Source: Kryptolebias marmoratus
Taxonomy: Eukaryota; Chordata; Actinopteri; Cyprinodontiformes; Rivulidae
Reading direction: 5' to 3'
DNA: 64,000 nt
Assembly (NCBI RefSeq): GCF_001649575.2
Contig: NC_051435.1
Coordinates: forward strand, 766,870-830,869
The notes under the pieces are model-generated. The model did no database searches, had not been told where the DNA came from, and was given only the letters and a program-made list of their open reading frames with translations. Positions 13,201 through 28,200 of the stretch are shown here, piece after piece (position 1 is the stretch's first letter; every line of letters begins with the position of its first letter). The position numbers and the translations under genes were made by a program.

Positions 13201-16200
13201 GAGGCCATTGAAATCACCAGAAACCATGTTACACTCCAGTGGACCAGACCTCAGTATGATGGAGGCAGTGCAATCACTGGCTATGTGATTGAAAGGAGGA
13301 AGCACCCAGATACTCGCTGGATGAAGGCCAGCTTCACCAACATTATTGATACCCAGTTTACAATCACTGGTCTTACTGAGGACTGTGTTTATGAATTTAG
13401 AGTCATTGCCAAAAATTCAGCTGGCATTTCTAGTCGCCCATCAGGGAGCACAGGAGAGATTACAGCCAAAGATGCAATTGAGGCTCCAGATGCAACCATG
13501 GATTCTAAATTCAAGGATCTTACAGTTGTTCATGCTGGTGAGTCATTTGTCATTGATGCTGACTACACCGGTAAACCTCTGCCTGAGGTCATGTGGTTGA
13601 AAGATGGAAAGGAAATTGACAAAACCACACCAAGAATGGAGATAAAGACCACACTTACCCGTACTATTTTGACAGTTAAGGATTGTATTAGAGTGGATGG
13701 TGGTCACTTTGTCCTCAAACTTGTGAATGTGGGTGGAATCAAAATGATCCCAGTTAATGTCAAAGTTCTGGATAGACCTGGTCCTCCAGATGGACCCTTA
13801 GAAGTCAAAGGAGTTACAGCTGAAAAATGTTATCTGCACTGGAACCATCCCTCACACGATGGTGGTGCTAGCATCTCACACTATATCATTGAGAAGAGGG
13901 AGACAAGTCGTTTGTCTTGGACTGTGGTTGAGCCCAAGATCCAGGCTATCAGTTACAAAATTACAAAACTTCTCCCTGGAAATGAATACATCTTCAGAGT
14001 AATTGCTGTGAATAAATATGGTGTTGGTGAACCTTTAGAATCTGAGCCTGTGATTGCTCGTAATCCATTCACCACTCCCAGTGCCCCCTCCACTCCTGAG
14101 GCCAGTGCTATTACTAGAGATTCTATGGTACTTACCTGGGAGAGGCCTGAGAATAATGGTGGAGCTGAGATTGAAGGATATGTACTTGAAAAGCGTGATA
14201 AGGATGGTGTCAGATGGACCAAGTGTAACAAGAAGAGGCTGACTGATCTGAGATTCAGATGCGCTGGCCTCACAGAAGGCCACTGGTATGAATTCAGGGT
14301 CTCAGCTGAAAATGCTGCCGGTGTTGGAAAACCTAGCACACCAACACAGTACGTCAAGGCATGTGACGCCATTTATCCACCAGGACCTCCAAGTAACCCC
14401 AAAGTTACAGATCATTCAAGCACCACAGTCTCGCTTTCCTGGTCCAGGCCTATCTATGATGGTGGGGCACAGATTACTGGGTATGTTGTTGAAAGGAAGG
14501 AAGCAGGAGATGATGAATGGTTTGTCTGCACACCTCCTACTGGTGTCCAAGAAACTCACTACACTGTAAAGAAACTGAAAGAGAATGTGGAGTACAACTT
14601 CCGCATCTGCGCTGTTAATTGTGAAGGCGTAGGCGACCATGTGGACCTACCTGTGTCTGTGATTGCTGCAGAAAAACTGGAGGCTCCTGAAATTGAACTA
14701 GATGCTGACTTGAGAAAGATGGTCAATGTTCGTGCCACTGCCACGCTGCGTCTTTTTGTGACGATCAGAGGAAAGCCAGAGCCTGAGGTCAAATGGTCAA
14801 AGGCTGATGGTACACTGAATGAACGTGCTCAGATTGAAGTCACTAGCTCTTACACAATGCTGGTGATTGAGAATGTTGACAGATTTGACACCGGCAAATA
14901 CACACTGACCCTTGAAAACCTTAGTGGCTCTAAATCAGCCTTTATCAATGTTAGAGTTCTGGACTCCCCCAGTGCACCTACTAATCTGCAAGTTAAGGAC
15001 GTAAAAAGACATTCTGTGTCTCTTTCCTGGGAACCACCTCTTATTGATGGTGGGGCTAAGATATCACACTATATTGTGGAGAAGAGAGAGCAAAAAAGAA
15101 TGGCGTTCACTAGTGTTAGCACTAACTGTGTCAGGAACTCCTATATTATTTCTGACCTGCAAGAGGGGGGCAGATACTTTTTCCGTGTGCTAGCTGTGAA
15201 TGACCTTGGAGTAGGTCTGCCTGCTACCACAGATCAAGTCAAAGTATCAGAGGCTCCTTTGCCTCCTGGTAAGGTCGTTGTGGTTGATGTGACTCGTCAT
15301 ACTGTCACTCTTTCATGGGAGAAACCTGATCATGATGGAGGCAGCAAAATCACAAGCTATATTGTGGAGATGCAGCCTAAAGGAGATGACAAATGGACAG
15401 TGTGCAGTGAAGCCAAAGCTCTGGAAGCTACTATTGATGGACTCATTGCTGGCGAGGAATACTCCTTCAGGGTAATTGCTGTAAATGATAAGGGAAGGAG
15501 TGATGCTAAACCTTTGGCCACCCCTGTTGTAGTAAAGGACATCACAATGGAGCCCATAATTAACCTGCTGTTCAATACGTACAGTATAAATGCAGGAGAT
15601 GACTTTAAGATTGATGTTCCCTTCAAAGGCCGACCTCAACCTGAGGTGTCCTGGAAGAAGGATGGTCAGATGCTGAAGCAGACAACCAGGGTAAATGTTG
15701 TGAATTCCAAGACCTCATCCAAGATTGTCATCAAGGATGCTACCAAAGAAGATGTTGGAAAATATGAGATTACACTGACTAATTCAGTTGGCACCAAGAC
15801 AGCTGAAATCTCAGTTATAGTCCTGGACAAACCTGGGCCACCAAGCAACATTAAAATGGATGAGGTGAGTGCTGACTTTATCTCCTTGTCCTGGGATCCT
15901 CCGACCTATGATGGTGGATGCCAAATTAACAACTATGTTGTGGAGAAACGAGACACTACCTCTACCACGTGGCAAATTGTCTCAGCCACAGTTGCAAGAA
16001 CATCAATAAAGGTTTCTCGACTCAACCAGGGCACAGAGTACCAGTTCCGCATTGCAGCTGAGAACCGTTATGGCAAGAGTCCTGCTGTTAACTCTGCTCC
16101 TGTTATTGCCCAGTATCCATTTGAGCCTCCTAGCTCTCCAACCAATCTTCATGTTGCCCATGCCACAAAGACTAGCATGTTGGTAGTATGGGGTAGACCT

Positions 16201-19200
16201 GCTAGTGATGGTGGAAGTCCTGTTATTGGTTATCATATTGAATGCAAAGACCAAAGCAGCATCCTGTGGAGCAAAGTCAACAGAGGCCTCTTGGCTGAAA
16301 ACCAGTTCAAGATGACTGGCATTGAGGAAGGCCTGTTGTATCAGTTTAGAGTCTATGCTGAAAATATTGCTGGCATTGGTCCATGCACTAAACCAAGTGA
16401 TCCTGTTGCAGCCAGGGATCCTTGTGAATCTCCACATAACCTTAGAGTCACAAACATCACTAGAAACTCTGTTTCCCTCTTCTGGAATGCGCCTGAATAT
16501 GATGGTGGCGTGAAAATTACTGGATATATTGTAGAGCGTAAAGAACTTCCCAATGGTCGCTGGCTGAAATGCAACTTCACCAACGTGCAGGGCACCTACT
16601 TTGATGTTACTGGCCTCACAGAAGATGCCCAGTATGACTTCCATGTTATTGCAAAGAATTCAGCAGAAATGCTGAGTGCTCCTTCAGAAAACACTGGTCC
16701 TGTCACTGTTAAGGATGATGTAGATCCTCCAACCATTATCATGGAGGATAAATTCAGACAGCTGGTTGTCATTAAGGCTGGAGAGATCATTAGAATAGAT
16801 GCTGAAATCACAGGACGTCCACTTCCTGTGCTTTCCTGGTCTAAGGATGGCAAGGAGATTGAGGCCAAGGCCAGGTGTGAAATCACTTCCACCAATTTTA
16901 CAACCACCCTGATTCTCAGAGATGCTATTAGAAAGGACTCTGGTCAGTATGTCCTGACTCTGCACAATGTTGCCGGAACAAGGTCTGTGGCTGTCAACTG
17001 TAAGGTTCTGGACAGGCCTGGACCTTCCTCAGGACCTCTGGCAGTGTCTGGCGTGACAGCAGAGAAATGCATTCTAACATGGGGACCTCCTCAAGAGAAT
17101 GGTGGTGCTGAAATCATGCATTACATTGTGGAGAAACGTGAGACAAGTCGCCTTGCCTGGACCCTGGTCTATGGGGATATGAAGGCAACTACTTGCAAAG
17201 TTACTAAGCTGCTCAAAGGAAATGAATACATCTTCAGAGTCAGGGGAGTAAACAAATATGGAGATGGTGAAGCTCTAGAAAGTGAGCCAACAAAGGCAAT
17301 AGATCCATTCACTGTGCCTGCAGCCCCCACTAATGTCGAGGTCACTGCAGTTACTAGTGAGGCAATGACAATTTGTTGGGAAAGACCAGTTTCTGATGGT
17401 GGCAGCAGTATCTCTGGCTATGTAATTGAGAAGCGGGAGAAGACTGGCCTCCGTTGGTGCCGTGTCAATAAGAAACCTGTTTATGACCTCAGAGTCAAAG
17501 CCTCTAACCTCCGTGATGGCTGTGAGTATGAATACAGAGTGTTTGCAGAGAATTCTGCTGGCCTCAGTGCTCCTAGCATACCTTGCCCACTCATTAAGGC
17601 TGAAGACCCACAGTTCCTGCCCTCACCTCCTCCTAAACCTAAAATCATTGACTCTTCAAAGACCACAGTTACACTGACTTGGAGTAAGCCACTATTTGAT
17701 GGTGGAGCACCTGTGACTGGTTACAGAGTAGAATACAGGCAGACATTAGATGATGAATGGATTATTGGAGTCCATAACACCAAAAACACAGAGTTTACTG
17801 TGGTGGGACTGACTCCCGGAGTTGAATATGTGTTTGTTGTTAAGTCCATTAACAAAATTGGAATCAGTGACCCTAGTGCCGAGTCAGATAAACAGATTGC
17901 TAAAGAAAGAGAAGAAGAACCAGCCTTCGAGATCAGCAATGAGATGAGAAAGACTCTTATTGTGAAAGATGGAAGCTCATTTACTATGACAGTACCCTTC
18001 AGAGGAAAACCCATTCCTGCTGTTTCATGGACTAAACCTGACATCGACCTTAGAGTACGTGCTGTCATTGACACCACAGACACGTTCACCTCAATCACCT
18101 TAGAAAAAGCAACTCGCAACGACTCTGGAAAATACACAGTCACCTTGTCCAGTGTTGTTGGAACTTCCTCACTTACACTGAATGTTAGAGTCCTTGACTC
18201 ACCTGGACCTCCTGCTAATGTGGAGGTCAAGGAAGTGACCAAGACCTCTGCCACTGTAACCTGGGACATGCCTGAGAATGAGGGAGGAGGACCAGTCAAG
18301 AATTACCTTGTTGATTTCCGTGAGGCCAGCAAAAAAGGTTGGACTAGGTTGACTGATAGATGCCATAGACTGACATACAAAGTGACAAACCTGAAAGAGG
18401 GAGAAGTTTACTATTTCAGAGTGACAGGCGAGAATGACTATGGTGTTGGTATTCCTGCTGAGACCAAAGATGGAACCAAGATCACAGGTATTGAAATTTA
18501 CTAGTGTTGTATAATTTTACAAGTGATAATTCCAGAGGTTTTTCCAATAAAACACTTTTCTTTCTCCAGAAAAACCAAGCCCTCCACCAAAGCTAGGAGT
18601 AACTGATGTCAGCAAAGATAGTGTGTCATTGGCCTGGGCTAAACCAGAACAAGATGGAGGAAGCAGAATTACTGGCTACCTAGTTGAAGCTTTGGAGAAA
18701 GATCAGGAGAAGTGGGTAAAGTGTGGTGTCACCAAGTTCACCCACTTCACAGTGTCTGGCCTGAGGGAAAAAGCAGAGTATTTCTTCAGAGTCAGAGCTG
18801 AGAACCACGCTGGACTCAGTGACTTTAAGGAGATGGTTACTCCTGTTATGGTCAAAGACCAGCTTGGTAAGTTAAAACCAATCAAGGTTCAGATTCACTA
18901 TTTTAATTAATGAAGGCTAAGTCGAAATATAACCATATACTGAACTAAATTCTGTATAAATAGAACAATCCAGTTAAAATCAAAGCATAAAACTATTTCC
19001 TTCTTTGACTTTTCTACACATTTTTTCCCTAGAACCTCCTGAGGTAAACATGAAGGACTTCCCCTACAACACAGTGTATGTCAGAGCTGGCTCCACCCTC
19101 AAGTGTGAGATTCCGCTGACAGGCCGGCCCATGCCTAAAGTCTCTCTTTCCAAGGATAATGTGCTGCTCAAGTCAACAATGAGGTTCAACTCTGAAGTTA

Positions 19201-22200
19201 CTCCTGACAGCATCAAAATCACTCTGCGTGAGAGTGTTGCTGGAGACTCAGGACGCTATGACATCACTGCCTCCAACTCCAGTGGAACCACCAAATCCTA
19301 TATCAAAATTGTGGTTCTAGATAGACCAAGTGCTCCACTTGGACCTGTAGAACTGTTTGATGTCACAGAGGACAGTGTAAGTCTGACATGGCTTCCACCA
19401 GCATATGATGGCGGCAGCCCCATCACTAACTACATTGTTCAAAAGAGAGAAACAACTACAGCCAACTGGATGGATGTCTCCTCTGCTGTGGCCCGCTGCA
19501 CCATGAAGATCATGAAGCTGACCACTGGGCTGGAGTACCAGTTCAGAATCAGGGCTGAAAACAAATATGGAATCAGTGAACACATTGACTCACCAGCTGT
19601 TACCGTCAACCTTCCATACAGTAAGGACTGTTTGTTTTGTTCTTATTTTCAAATGTAATATTTTAATATCCAGTTTTTACTATAAACAATCTGCTTGTTT
19701 TCCACCAGCGACTCCAGATGCTCCATCAACTCCAGAAATCACTGCTGTAACCAGGGAGACCATCACATTAGCCTGGAAGGAGCCTAAATCAGATGGAGGA
19801 AGTCACGTGTTTGGCTACCATCTCCAGATGAAAGACAAGAACAGCATCCTGTGGCAGAGAGTTAACAGAACTGTAATCCGTGCTACGCACTTCAAGGTCA
19901 CCACCATCAACGCTGGACTCATTTATGAGTTCAAGGTGGCTGCAGAGAATGCTGCTGGACTGAGTGCTTTCAGCAAAGTTTCAGATGCTGTGCTGGCCAT
20001 AGATGCTTGTGGTGAGTGCAAAATCCAACTTCTGTTAAATCCAGAAAAACAGATTCTTGTTGGGAAAAGTACCTTCATTATTTCTTCATTGTTTTATTCT
20101 TTAGAGCCACCTATCAACCTGCGCATCAGTGACATCACCAAAAACTCCATTAGCCTGGCCTGGGAGAAACCCAACTATGATGGTGGATCCCCCATCACTG
20201 GTTACATCATCGAGAAGAAAGAAGTTGTTGGTGCCAAGTGGTCCAAAGCCAACCTGACCAATGTCTCTGACACACGCTTCATTGTGACTGGCCTTACCCA
20301 GAACGAGACATATGAGTTCAGAGTTATGGCCAAGAATGCAGTTGGCTCAGTCAGCAACCCGTCCATGACAGCTGGACCAGCCACCTGTGTGGACACCTAC
20401 GGTAGACATTTCCTTCCAGTCTTAAAATAATTTTAAATATAGCTCATGACTTCATTGTTCTGTACATTAATCTTTATACTTTAGTCTTTTTTCCACTTTG
20501 TGAGTTGACACCTCTTCTGTTTCTAGATCCTGACATTCATATATCAATAAACCTGTTTGTTTATCTCCCAGGTGCACCAGAGGTTGAAATTCCTCAGGAG
20601 TACCTTAATGAGGTCAAATACCATGCTGGCTCTGATGTGGAACTCAAATTTAATATCTCAGCCAAACCTGCCCCAACCATTGAGTGGTTTAAAGATGGCA
20701 GAGAACTGAAGCCCACTGCTCAGCTCTCTTTTAAACACACATTTGAGTTCACCAGTATATTTATGAAGGAGACTACTCGCCTGAACTCTGGGACGTATGA
20801 GGTCAAAGTGAAGAACTCTCTGGGATCTGCGTGTGGCATTGTCAGGCTGCTCATTCAAGGTATCAGATATTTTCTAAAAGATTAAGACAGTCATTTGGCA
20901 TTGTCACACATGTATCTCTGATGTGCATAAATGTTTCGCTTCCTTAATTAGACAAGCCAGGACCTCCTGCTGGAGAAATCCAGTTCAAGAAGGTGACAGC
21001 TGACAACATCACCATCATGTGGTCTCCACCTGCCGATGAGGGGGGTGCTATGGTAACTCATTACATCGTAGAGAAGAGGGAGACCAGCAGAGTCATGTGG
21101 TCCATTGTGTCAGAGAAACTCGCGGACTGCATCATAAACGTACCCAGACTTATCCAGGGTAACGAATACATCTTCAGAGTCCGTGGAGTCAACAAGTATG
21201 GCATCGGAGACCCACTAGAGTCGGATCCCATTATTGCCAAGAACCCATTTGGTACCAAAACACACTACAGACATTATTATTTGATGCAATAGAAGAAACA
21301 GAATATTTTTTCTAAACTGGTATTTTATTTTATTTTTTTTGTGTAGTTCCTCCCAGTGAGCCATCCAGGCCTAAAGTTACCATGATCACAAAGTCCACAA
21401 TGACAGTGATTTGGGAAAGACCAGCACTAGATGGAGGCAGCGATATTGATGGTTATTACCTTGAGAAAAGGGAGAAGAAGAGTCTGCAATGGTTTAAGGT
21501 TTGTTTAAAGAATATGTATCGTTTAAAGCCAAACTGATGATTATTTTGTGCGTGCGTCAAAATATCTTTTGTTTTGTCCAGGTGGTGAAGGGCTCCATCA
21601 GAGACACTAGGCAGAAAGTCAGCAACTTGACAGAGAACAATGAGTACCAATTCAGGGTTTGTGCTGTCAACAAGGCTGGTGCAGGAAACTACTCTGAGGC
21701 CTCTGACCTTTACAAGGCCTATGACCCCATTGGTACATCAGACATGTTCACTTAGCATCACTTTTTCAGCCTTTTTACCTGTGAAGGTGTTCATGAGCAG
21801 TCACTGAGATTATTTATCCTCTTGTCTCCTCCAGATCTGCCTGGTGAACCCTCCAAACTGCGTGTGGTGGACTCCACAAGGACCTCCATCACTCTGGGCT
21901 GGGAGAAGCCGGTATATGATGGTGGCAGTGAAATCACACACTACATACTGGAACAGATGAATGCAGAGGACAAAGAATGGGTGATCATCAACCCACAGGT
22001 CAAGATGTGCGAGTATGTGGTGTCTCACCTCAAACCTGGCACTTATTACTACTTCAGGGTCTCTGCTGTGAATTGTAAGGGTAAAGGAGAGGACATCAAG
22101 ATGTACCAGCCTGTACAAGCCAAAGACATTTTAGGTATGAATTTAATTTAATTTATTTTAATTTGATTTAATTGATTTTTTACTAAGATTCAAAAATAGA

Positions 22201-25200
22201 AAGCTATTTTAAAATTAAAACACAATTCTTGAGATTTGTAAACTTGAATATTGATGCTGTGCCAAGTAATTTAGTTTTCCTGGTGTTTTATCATTTTAAT
22301 TTATTTCCCAACTCTTTTAATATTAATATTTTGTGTTTGTGTTTCTTTTTTTGTGCAACAGAGGAGGCTGACTTGGACTTGGATGTATCTATGACAACTC
22401 AGTACACAGCTCGGGCTGGCCGTGATATCGAAGTGTTTATCCCTCTAAAGGGACGCCCAGCTCCAAATGTCACCTGGCGCCGTGGCGATCGCAACATGGC
22501 TAGTGACAACCGCTACACCATCAGCAGCACTGAGAGATCCACTACACTCCTCATCCCAAAAGTCACCCGCGATGACTGTGGAAAGTATGTGCTGGAGATA
22601 GAGAATGGTGTAGGAGAACCCAAGGTAATCACAGTTTCCCTAAAAGTTCTCGACAGTCCATCCTCTTGCCAGAAACTTATAGTTAAGAATGTGACAAGAG
22701 GACAGTTGACCCTCAGCTGGGAAGCTCCTCTCATTGAAGGTGGATCTCCTGTCACTAATTACATTGTGGAGAAGAAGGCTTCCACCATGAAAGCTTTCCA
22801 GGTAATCACTGTAGAGTGCCTGAACACCTCTTACAAGGTGTCAGGCTTGGAGGAGGATGTAGCTTACTTCTTCCAGGTGTCAGCTGAAAATGAGTTTGGT
22901 GTGGGTGACCCCTGTGAGACCACTGAGCCTGTTAGAGCAACAGAAACTCCAGGAGGCGTCAAAGACCTGGCAATGGGGGACTCTACAAAGAACTCTGTTA
23001 CCCTGCAGTGGACCCGACCCGACCATGATGGAGGCAGCCACATCACTGAGTACATAATTGAAAAGAGAAGCCTGGAAGAAGTCAATTGGAGTTTAGGTGC
23101 CACATGCAAGCGCTGCACTTGTGAGGTGACAGGACTCAAGGAGAATACTATCCTGGATTTCAGAGTATTTGCCAAGAATGAGAAAGGCAGAAGTGACTTC
23201 TCCCAGATTGGTCCAATCACAGTGATGGACTTCATTATTCCCCCTGAAGCAATCCTCAATGATTACCCCAACGGAGAGCTTGCTGTTCGTATTGGTCAGA
23301 ACATCCACATCGAGCTGCCATTCAAGGGTAAACCAAGACCTGCAATCAGCTGGCTGAAGGATAACTTTCCTCTCAAAGAAAGTGAAAAGATTCGCTTCAG
23401 GACCACTGACAACAAGACTGCAGTCACAGTCAGAGGAGCCAAAAAAGAGAATGCTGGCCAGTACACCTTAGTTTTAGACAACAGAATTGTCAAGAACTAC
23501 TTTGATATCAATGTGATTACCCTGGGACCTCCATCAGTGCCTGTTGGTCCTATTCGCTTTGATGAGATAAAAGCTCAGAGTATCATCATCTCCTGGGATG
23601 AACCAAAGGAGAATGGAGGCGGTGAGATTACCTGCTACAGTGTGGAGAAACGTGAAACCTCCCAGGCCAACTGGAAAATGATCTGTTCCAGTGTTGTCAG
23701 GACCAGCTTCAAGATCCCCAACCTGGTCAAGGGAACCCAGTACCAGTTCAGAGTCCGTGCAGAAAACAAGTATGGAGTTAGTGAGCCACTCAACTCATCA
23801 GACATAATTGCCCAGCACCAGTATAAAGCTCCAGGCCCACCAGGAAAGCCAGTATCCTACAACATCACCAGCGATGGTATAACCATTAAGTGGGAAGCCC
23901 CAGACTTTGATGGAGGTTCCCCCATTTTGGGTTATCATGTTGAGAAGAAGGACAGGAATAGCCTGTTGTGGCAGAAGGTGAACTCCACTCTCATTTCCAA
24001 CAAAGAGTACAGGATCATTGGTCTCTTGGAGGGTTTGGAGTACTCCTTTAGAGTCTATGCTGAGAACAACGCTGGAATCAGCCCTGTCAGTGAACAGAGC
24101 AAACATGCTCGTGCCATTTCCCCTGTTGGTAAGTATTACTTTTATATATATTTTAAAATAACTATGTATTTTTTGTAGCTTGAGTTCTTTAAATCCTGTC
24201 CTGCTCTGATAAAAAAAAGCAGTAGGTATGGGTTAGAGTTACATAAAAGCATGTCAAGTAGAGAATGACAGTAATCAAAGGATAATAGTCAATATTTTAG
24301 GTATTAGGTCATATTAATTACATCATACCCAAGTCCTATGGATTATGATCTTTCTTTCTCATCTGAATTAGATCCACCTGGCACACCTGTCTGCATTGAT
24401 GTAACCAGAGACTCAGTTTCCCTACAATGGGACATTCCCAAGAGAGACGGTGGCAGCAAAGTTGTGGCATACAGTGTGGAAAGGCGTCAAGGCAGAGGCA
24501 AATGGCTACGATGCAATTTTACTGATATCAGTGAGACCCAGTTCACTGTGACCGGTCTATCCCCTGGAGACAGATTTGAGTTCAGAGTGATTGCCAGGAA
24601 TGCTGTTGGCACCATCAGTCCACCATCTAACTCCTCTGGATACATCATGACCAAGGATGAAAGCAGTAAGCTTGTTATCTTATAAGAAATGTACAAATTT
24701 AACACATTTAAAATAGTTTAATTTAGTTCCTGTGTTTTTTGTTGTTGATCTTTAAGTTTTTGTTTTTTGTGCAATCAGTTGCTCCTGAAATTGAGTGGTC
24801 TCCAGACCAGGTGCTCACCCTGAAGGCTGGAGAGAATGTTCGGCTCAGTTGCACCATCACTGGACGCCCACTCCCTCAGATTGTGTGGTACAAGGATGGC
24901 AAAGAGATTGATAAGAGGACAATGATTGACATCGAGATCACCACTGGCATTGGCACCAGCAGTTTGTTTATCCGTGATGCTGACAGGAACCACCGTGGAA
25001 TGTACACGGTGGAAGCCAAGAACAGCTCCGGCACCAGGAAAGCAGACGTTAACGTCAGAGTGCAAGGTGGGTAAACAGAGACTCCTGGGTCTCACTTTCA
25101 GTTCCAGACCTCTAAATGTATTCAACTTATAACCTCTGAAACCTCTGCTTGCACAGATACTCCTGGACCTGTTGAAGGTCCAATCCGTTTCACCGGCATC

Positions 25201-28200
25201 ACGGCTGACAAATGCACTGTATGGTGGAACCCACCAGAAAATGATGGCTGTGCTGCCATCACCCACTATGTGGTCGAGAAGAGGGAGACATCCAGGATCT
25301 CCTGGGCCCTGGTCACATCCAAGTGCGAAGCTTGTTCATACAATGCCACCAACCTCATCAAGGGCAATGAGTACCAGTTCAGAATCTCTGCTGTCAACAA
25401 GTTTGGTGTGGGCAAACCACTAGACTCTGATTCAGTCATTGCACGAATGCAGTACAGTAAGTTAATTAACTCCTAACACTTTCTGTCAGACATCTTCGCC
25501 AGACCTTTAGACTTCAGTTCTTTTTAACTATCTTTTTTTATTAAGCAGAACCCAAAAACATCCTTTGTAACTTACATGTTTTTTCTGTTCTGCCCCTCAG
25601 CTGTGCCTGATGCACCTGGTACTCCCGATGCCACTCATGTGACAGGTGACAGTATCACCTTGTGCTGGACCAGGCCGCGATCGGATGGAGGCAATGAGAT
25701 CAAACATTACGTTCTAGAAAGGAGAGAGAAGAAGAGCCTTCGCTGGGTGAGGGTCTCCTCCAAGAGACCCATAACAGAGTTGAGGCACCGTGTGACCAAC
25801 CTCACTGAGGGCAACGAGTACGAGTTCCGCGTCATGGCTGAAAATGGCGCTGGTGTCGGACCAGCCAGCAGCACCTCCAGACTCTTCAAATGCAGAGAGC
25901 CAACCAGTGCTCCCAGTGCCCCCACTGTGATCAAGGTTGGATAACATTTATGCATGTTAAGACATAGCAAAGATGAGAATAATAAAAACACACTTATTGG
26001 TTTACGTTACTAACAACGTTTTCTCTCAAACAGGTCATTGACTCCACAAAGTCTTCTGTCACCTTGAAATGGACAAAGCCTGTGTTTGACGGTGGCATGG
26101 AAATTATTGGCTACAACATCGATATGTGCAAGGCCAGTTTGGAGGAGTGGCACAGAGTCAACAGTCAAATTTGTATCCACAACACGTACACTGCAAAGGG
26201 TCTGGTACCTGGAGAGCTCTATAAGTTCAGGGTCAGTGCTGTAAATGGATCTGGACAGGGTGAAGCTTCAGTTATGCCACACCCAGTTCAGGCTCTGGAC
26301 AGACTTACATCTCCAGAGATTGACATTGATGCCAACTTCAAGCAAACTCACACTGTGAAGAATGGAGGCACCGTCTCTCTTCATATTGCTTTCTGGGGAA
26401 AACCTGCTCCCCTTGCCACCTGGTCTAAAGTAGATGGTGAGCTCCCTGTTATGGCAGATGTGAACACCACAGATACCTTTTCCACTCTAACTATAGAAGG
26501 TTGCACCAGGTATGAGGCAGGTAAATACACCCTGTCCCTGGAGAACAACAGTGGACATAAGTCCATCACATTCACTGTTAAAGTTCTGGACACTCCTGGA
26601 CCTCCAGGAGCAATCTCCTTCAAAGATGTTACTTGTGGGGCCTTGACATTGATGTGGGATGCTCCATCTAATGATGGTGGAGCTCGAATCCACCACTATA
26701 TTGTTGACAAGCGTGAGGCAAGCCGCCTTGCCTGGCAGGAGGTCAGCAGCAAGAGCTCCCGTCAGACGGTAAGAGTCACAGGACTGGATATTGGTGTGCC
26801 ATACTTGTTCAGAGTGACTGCTGTTAACCAGTATGGCCAGGGAGAACCTCATGAAACGACAGAGCCCATCACTGCCACAGAAGAACCTGCACCACCCAAA
26901 AGATTAGATGTTGTAGACACTACTAGCTCCACAGCCTCCCTGGTGTGGCTGAAACCCGACCATGATGGAGGCAGCCGGATCAGAGGCTACATTGTTGAAT
27001 TCAGAGCAACAGGTACTGACCGCTGGATCATGTATGGAGAGGCAAAGCTGCAGAAGATGCTGGTTGAAGGTCTGAGTGAGAACACAGAGTATGACTTCAG
27101 GGTCAAGGCCAAGAATGATGCTGGAATCAGTGAGCCTCAGGGTACTTTCAGCTCAGTGGTCATTAAGGAGCCTCGTATTGAACCAACTGCTGACCTCAGC
27201 AGCATCACCAACCAGCTCATTACCTGTAAGATCTCCAACACCTTCACAATTGACATCCCCATAAGTGGTAGGCCTGCACCCAAGGTTACATGGAAACTGG
27301 AGGAGATGAAGCTGAAGGAGACTGACAGGGTCTTGATCAGAACCTCAAAGGAGAGAACCACACTGATTGTGAGAGACAGCAAGAGAAACGACAGTGGCAA
27401 GTATTATCTGATCCTGGAGAACGCTGCTGCTGTGAAGACTTTCACGGTGACGGTGGTCATTGTCGGCAGACCTAGCCCACCCACAGGCCCCTTGGAGGTT
27501 TCTGGAATCTCATCAGAAACCTGCACTCTGTCCTGGTCTGAGCCAGCAGATGATGGTGGAACTGAAATCACCAACTACATCGTTGAAAAGCGCGAGTCTG
27601 GCTCCGCTTCCTGGCAGGTGGTTAACTCCAGTGTGCAACGAACCACAATCAAAGTGACTCACCTCACCAAATACATGGAGTACACCTTCAGAGTGTGTGC
27701 TGAGAACAAGTTTGGAGTCAGCAAGTCCATCGAGTCCTCTGCTGTTGTGATTGAGCATCCATTTAGTAAGTTCTGTCCAAAAGTCAAAAGCAGCACAAGT
27801 CCTGCCTGGTTTAACATATGCGAACATGATTCATATTCTCACCTCTTCTTAACTTCCACAGTTCCTCCAAGTCCTCCAACTCGTCCAGATGTGGTCTCTG
27901 TGTCAGCCAATGCCATCAGCATCAAGTGGGATGTCCCGTATGCTGATGGTGGTAGCAAAGTGACAGGCTACTGGATTGAGAAGAAGGAGAGGAACACAAT
28001 CTTGTGGGTGAGGGAAAACAAGCTGCCCTGCCTGGAGTGCCATTACAAGGTGTCCAACTTGATCGAAGGCCTGGAGTATCAGTTCAGGGTGTATGCCATG
28101 AACATCGCTGGACTCAGCAAGGCCAGTGAAGCCTCTAGACCGGTAGTGGCACTCAATCCTGTTGGTAAGGGAAACATTGATGTCTTAAACACCTAAAAAG

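Noticed and set aside
20521..20571. Upstream acceptor TTCTAG for the Ig exon at 20572
   Set aside because: Would add about 15 residues of non-domain sequence. The CTCCCAG acceptor starts the domain at the usual phase-1 linker.
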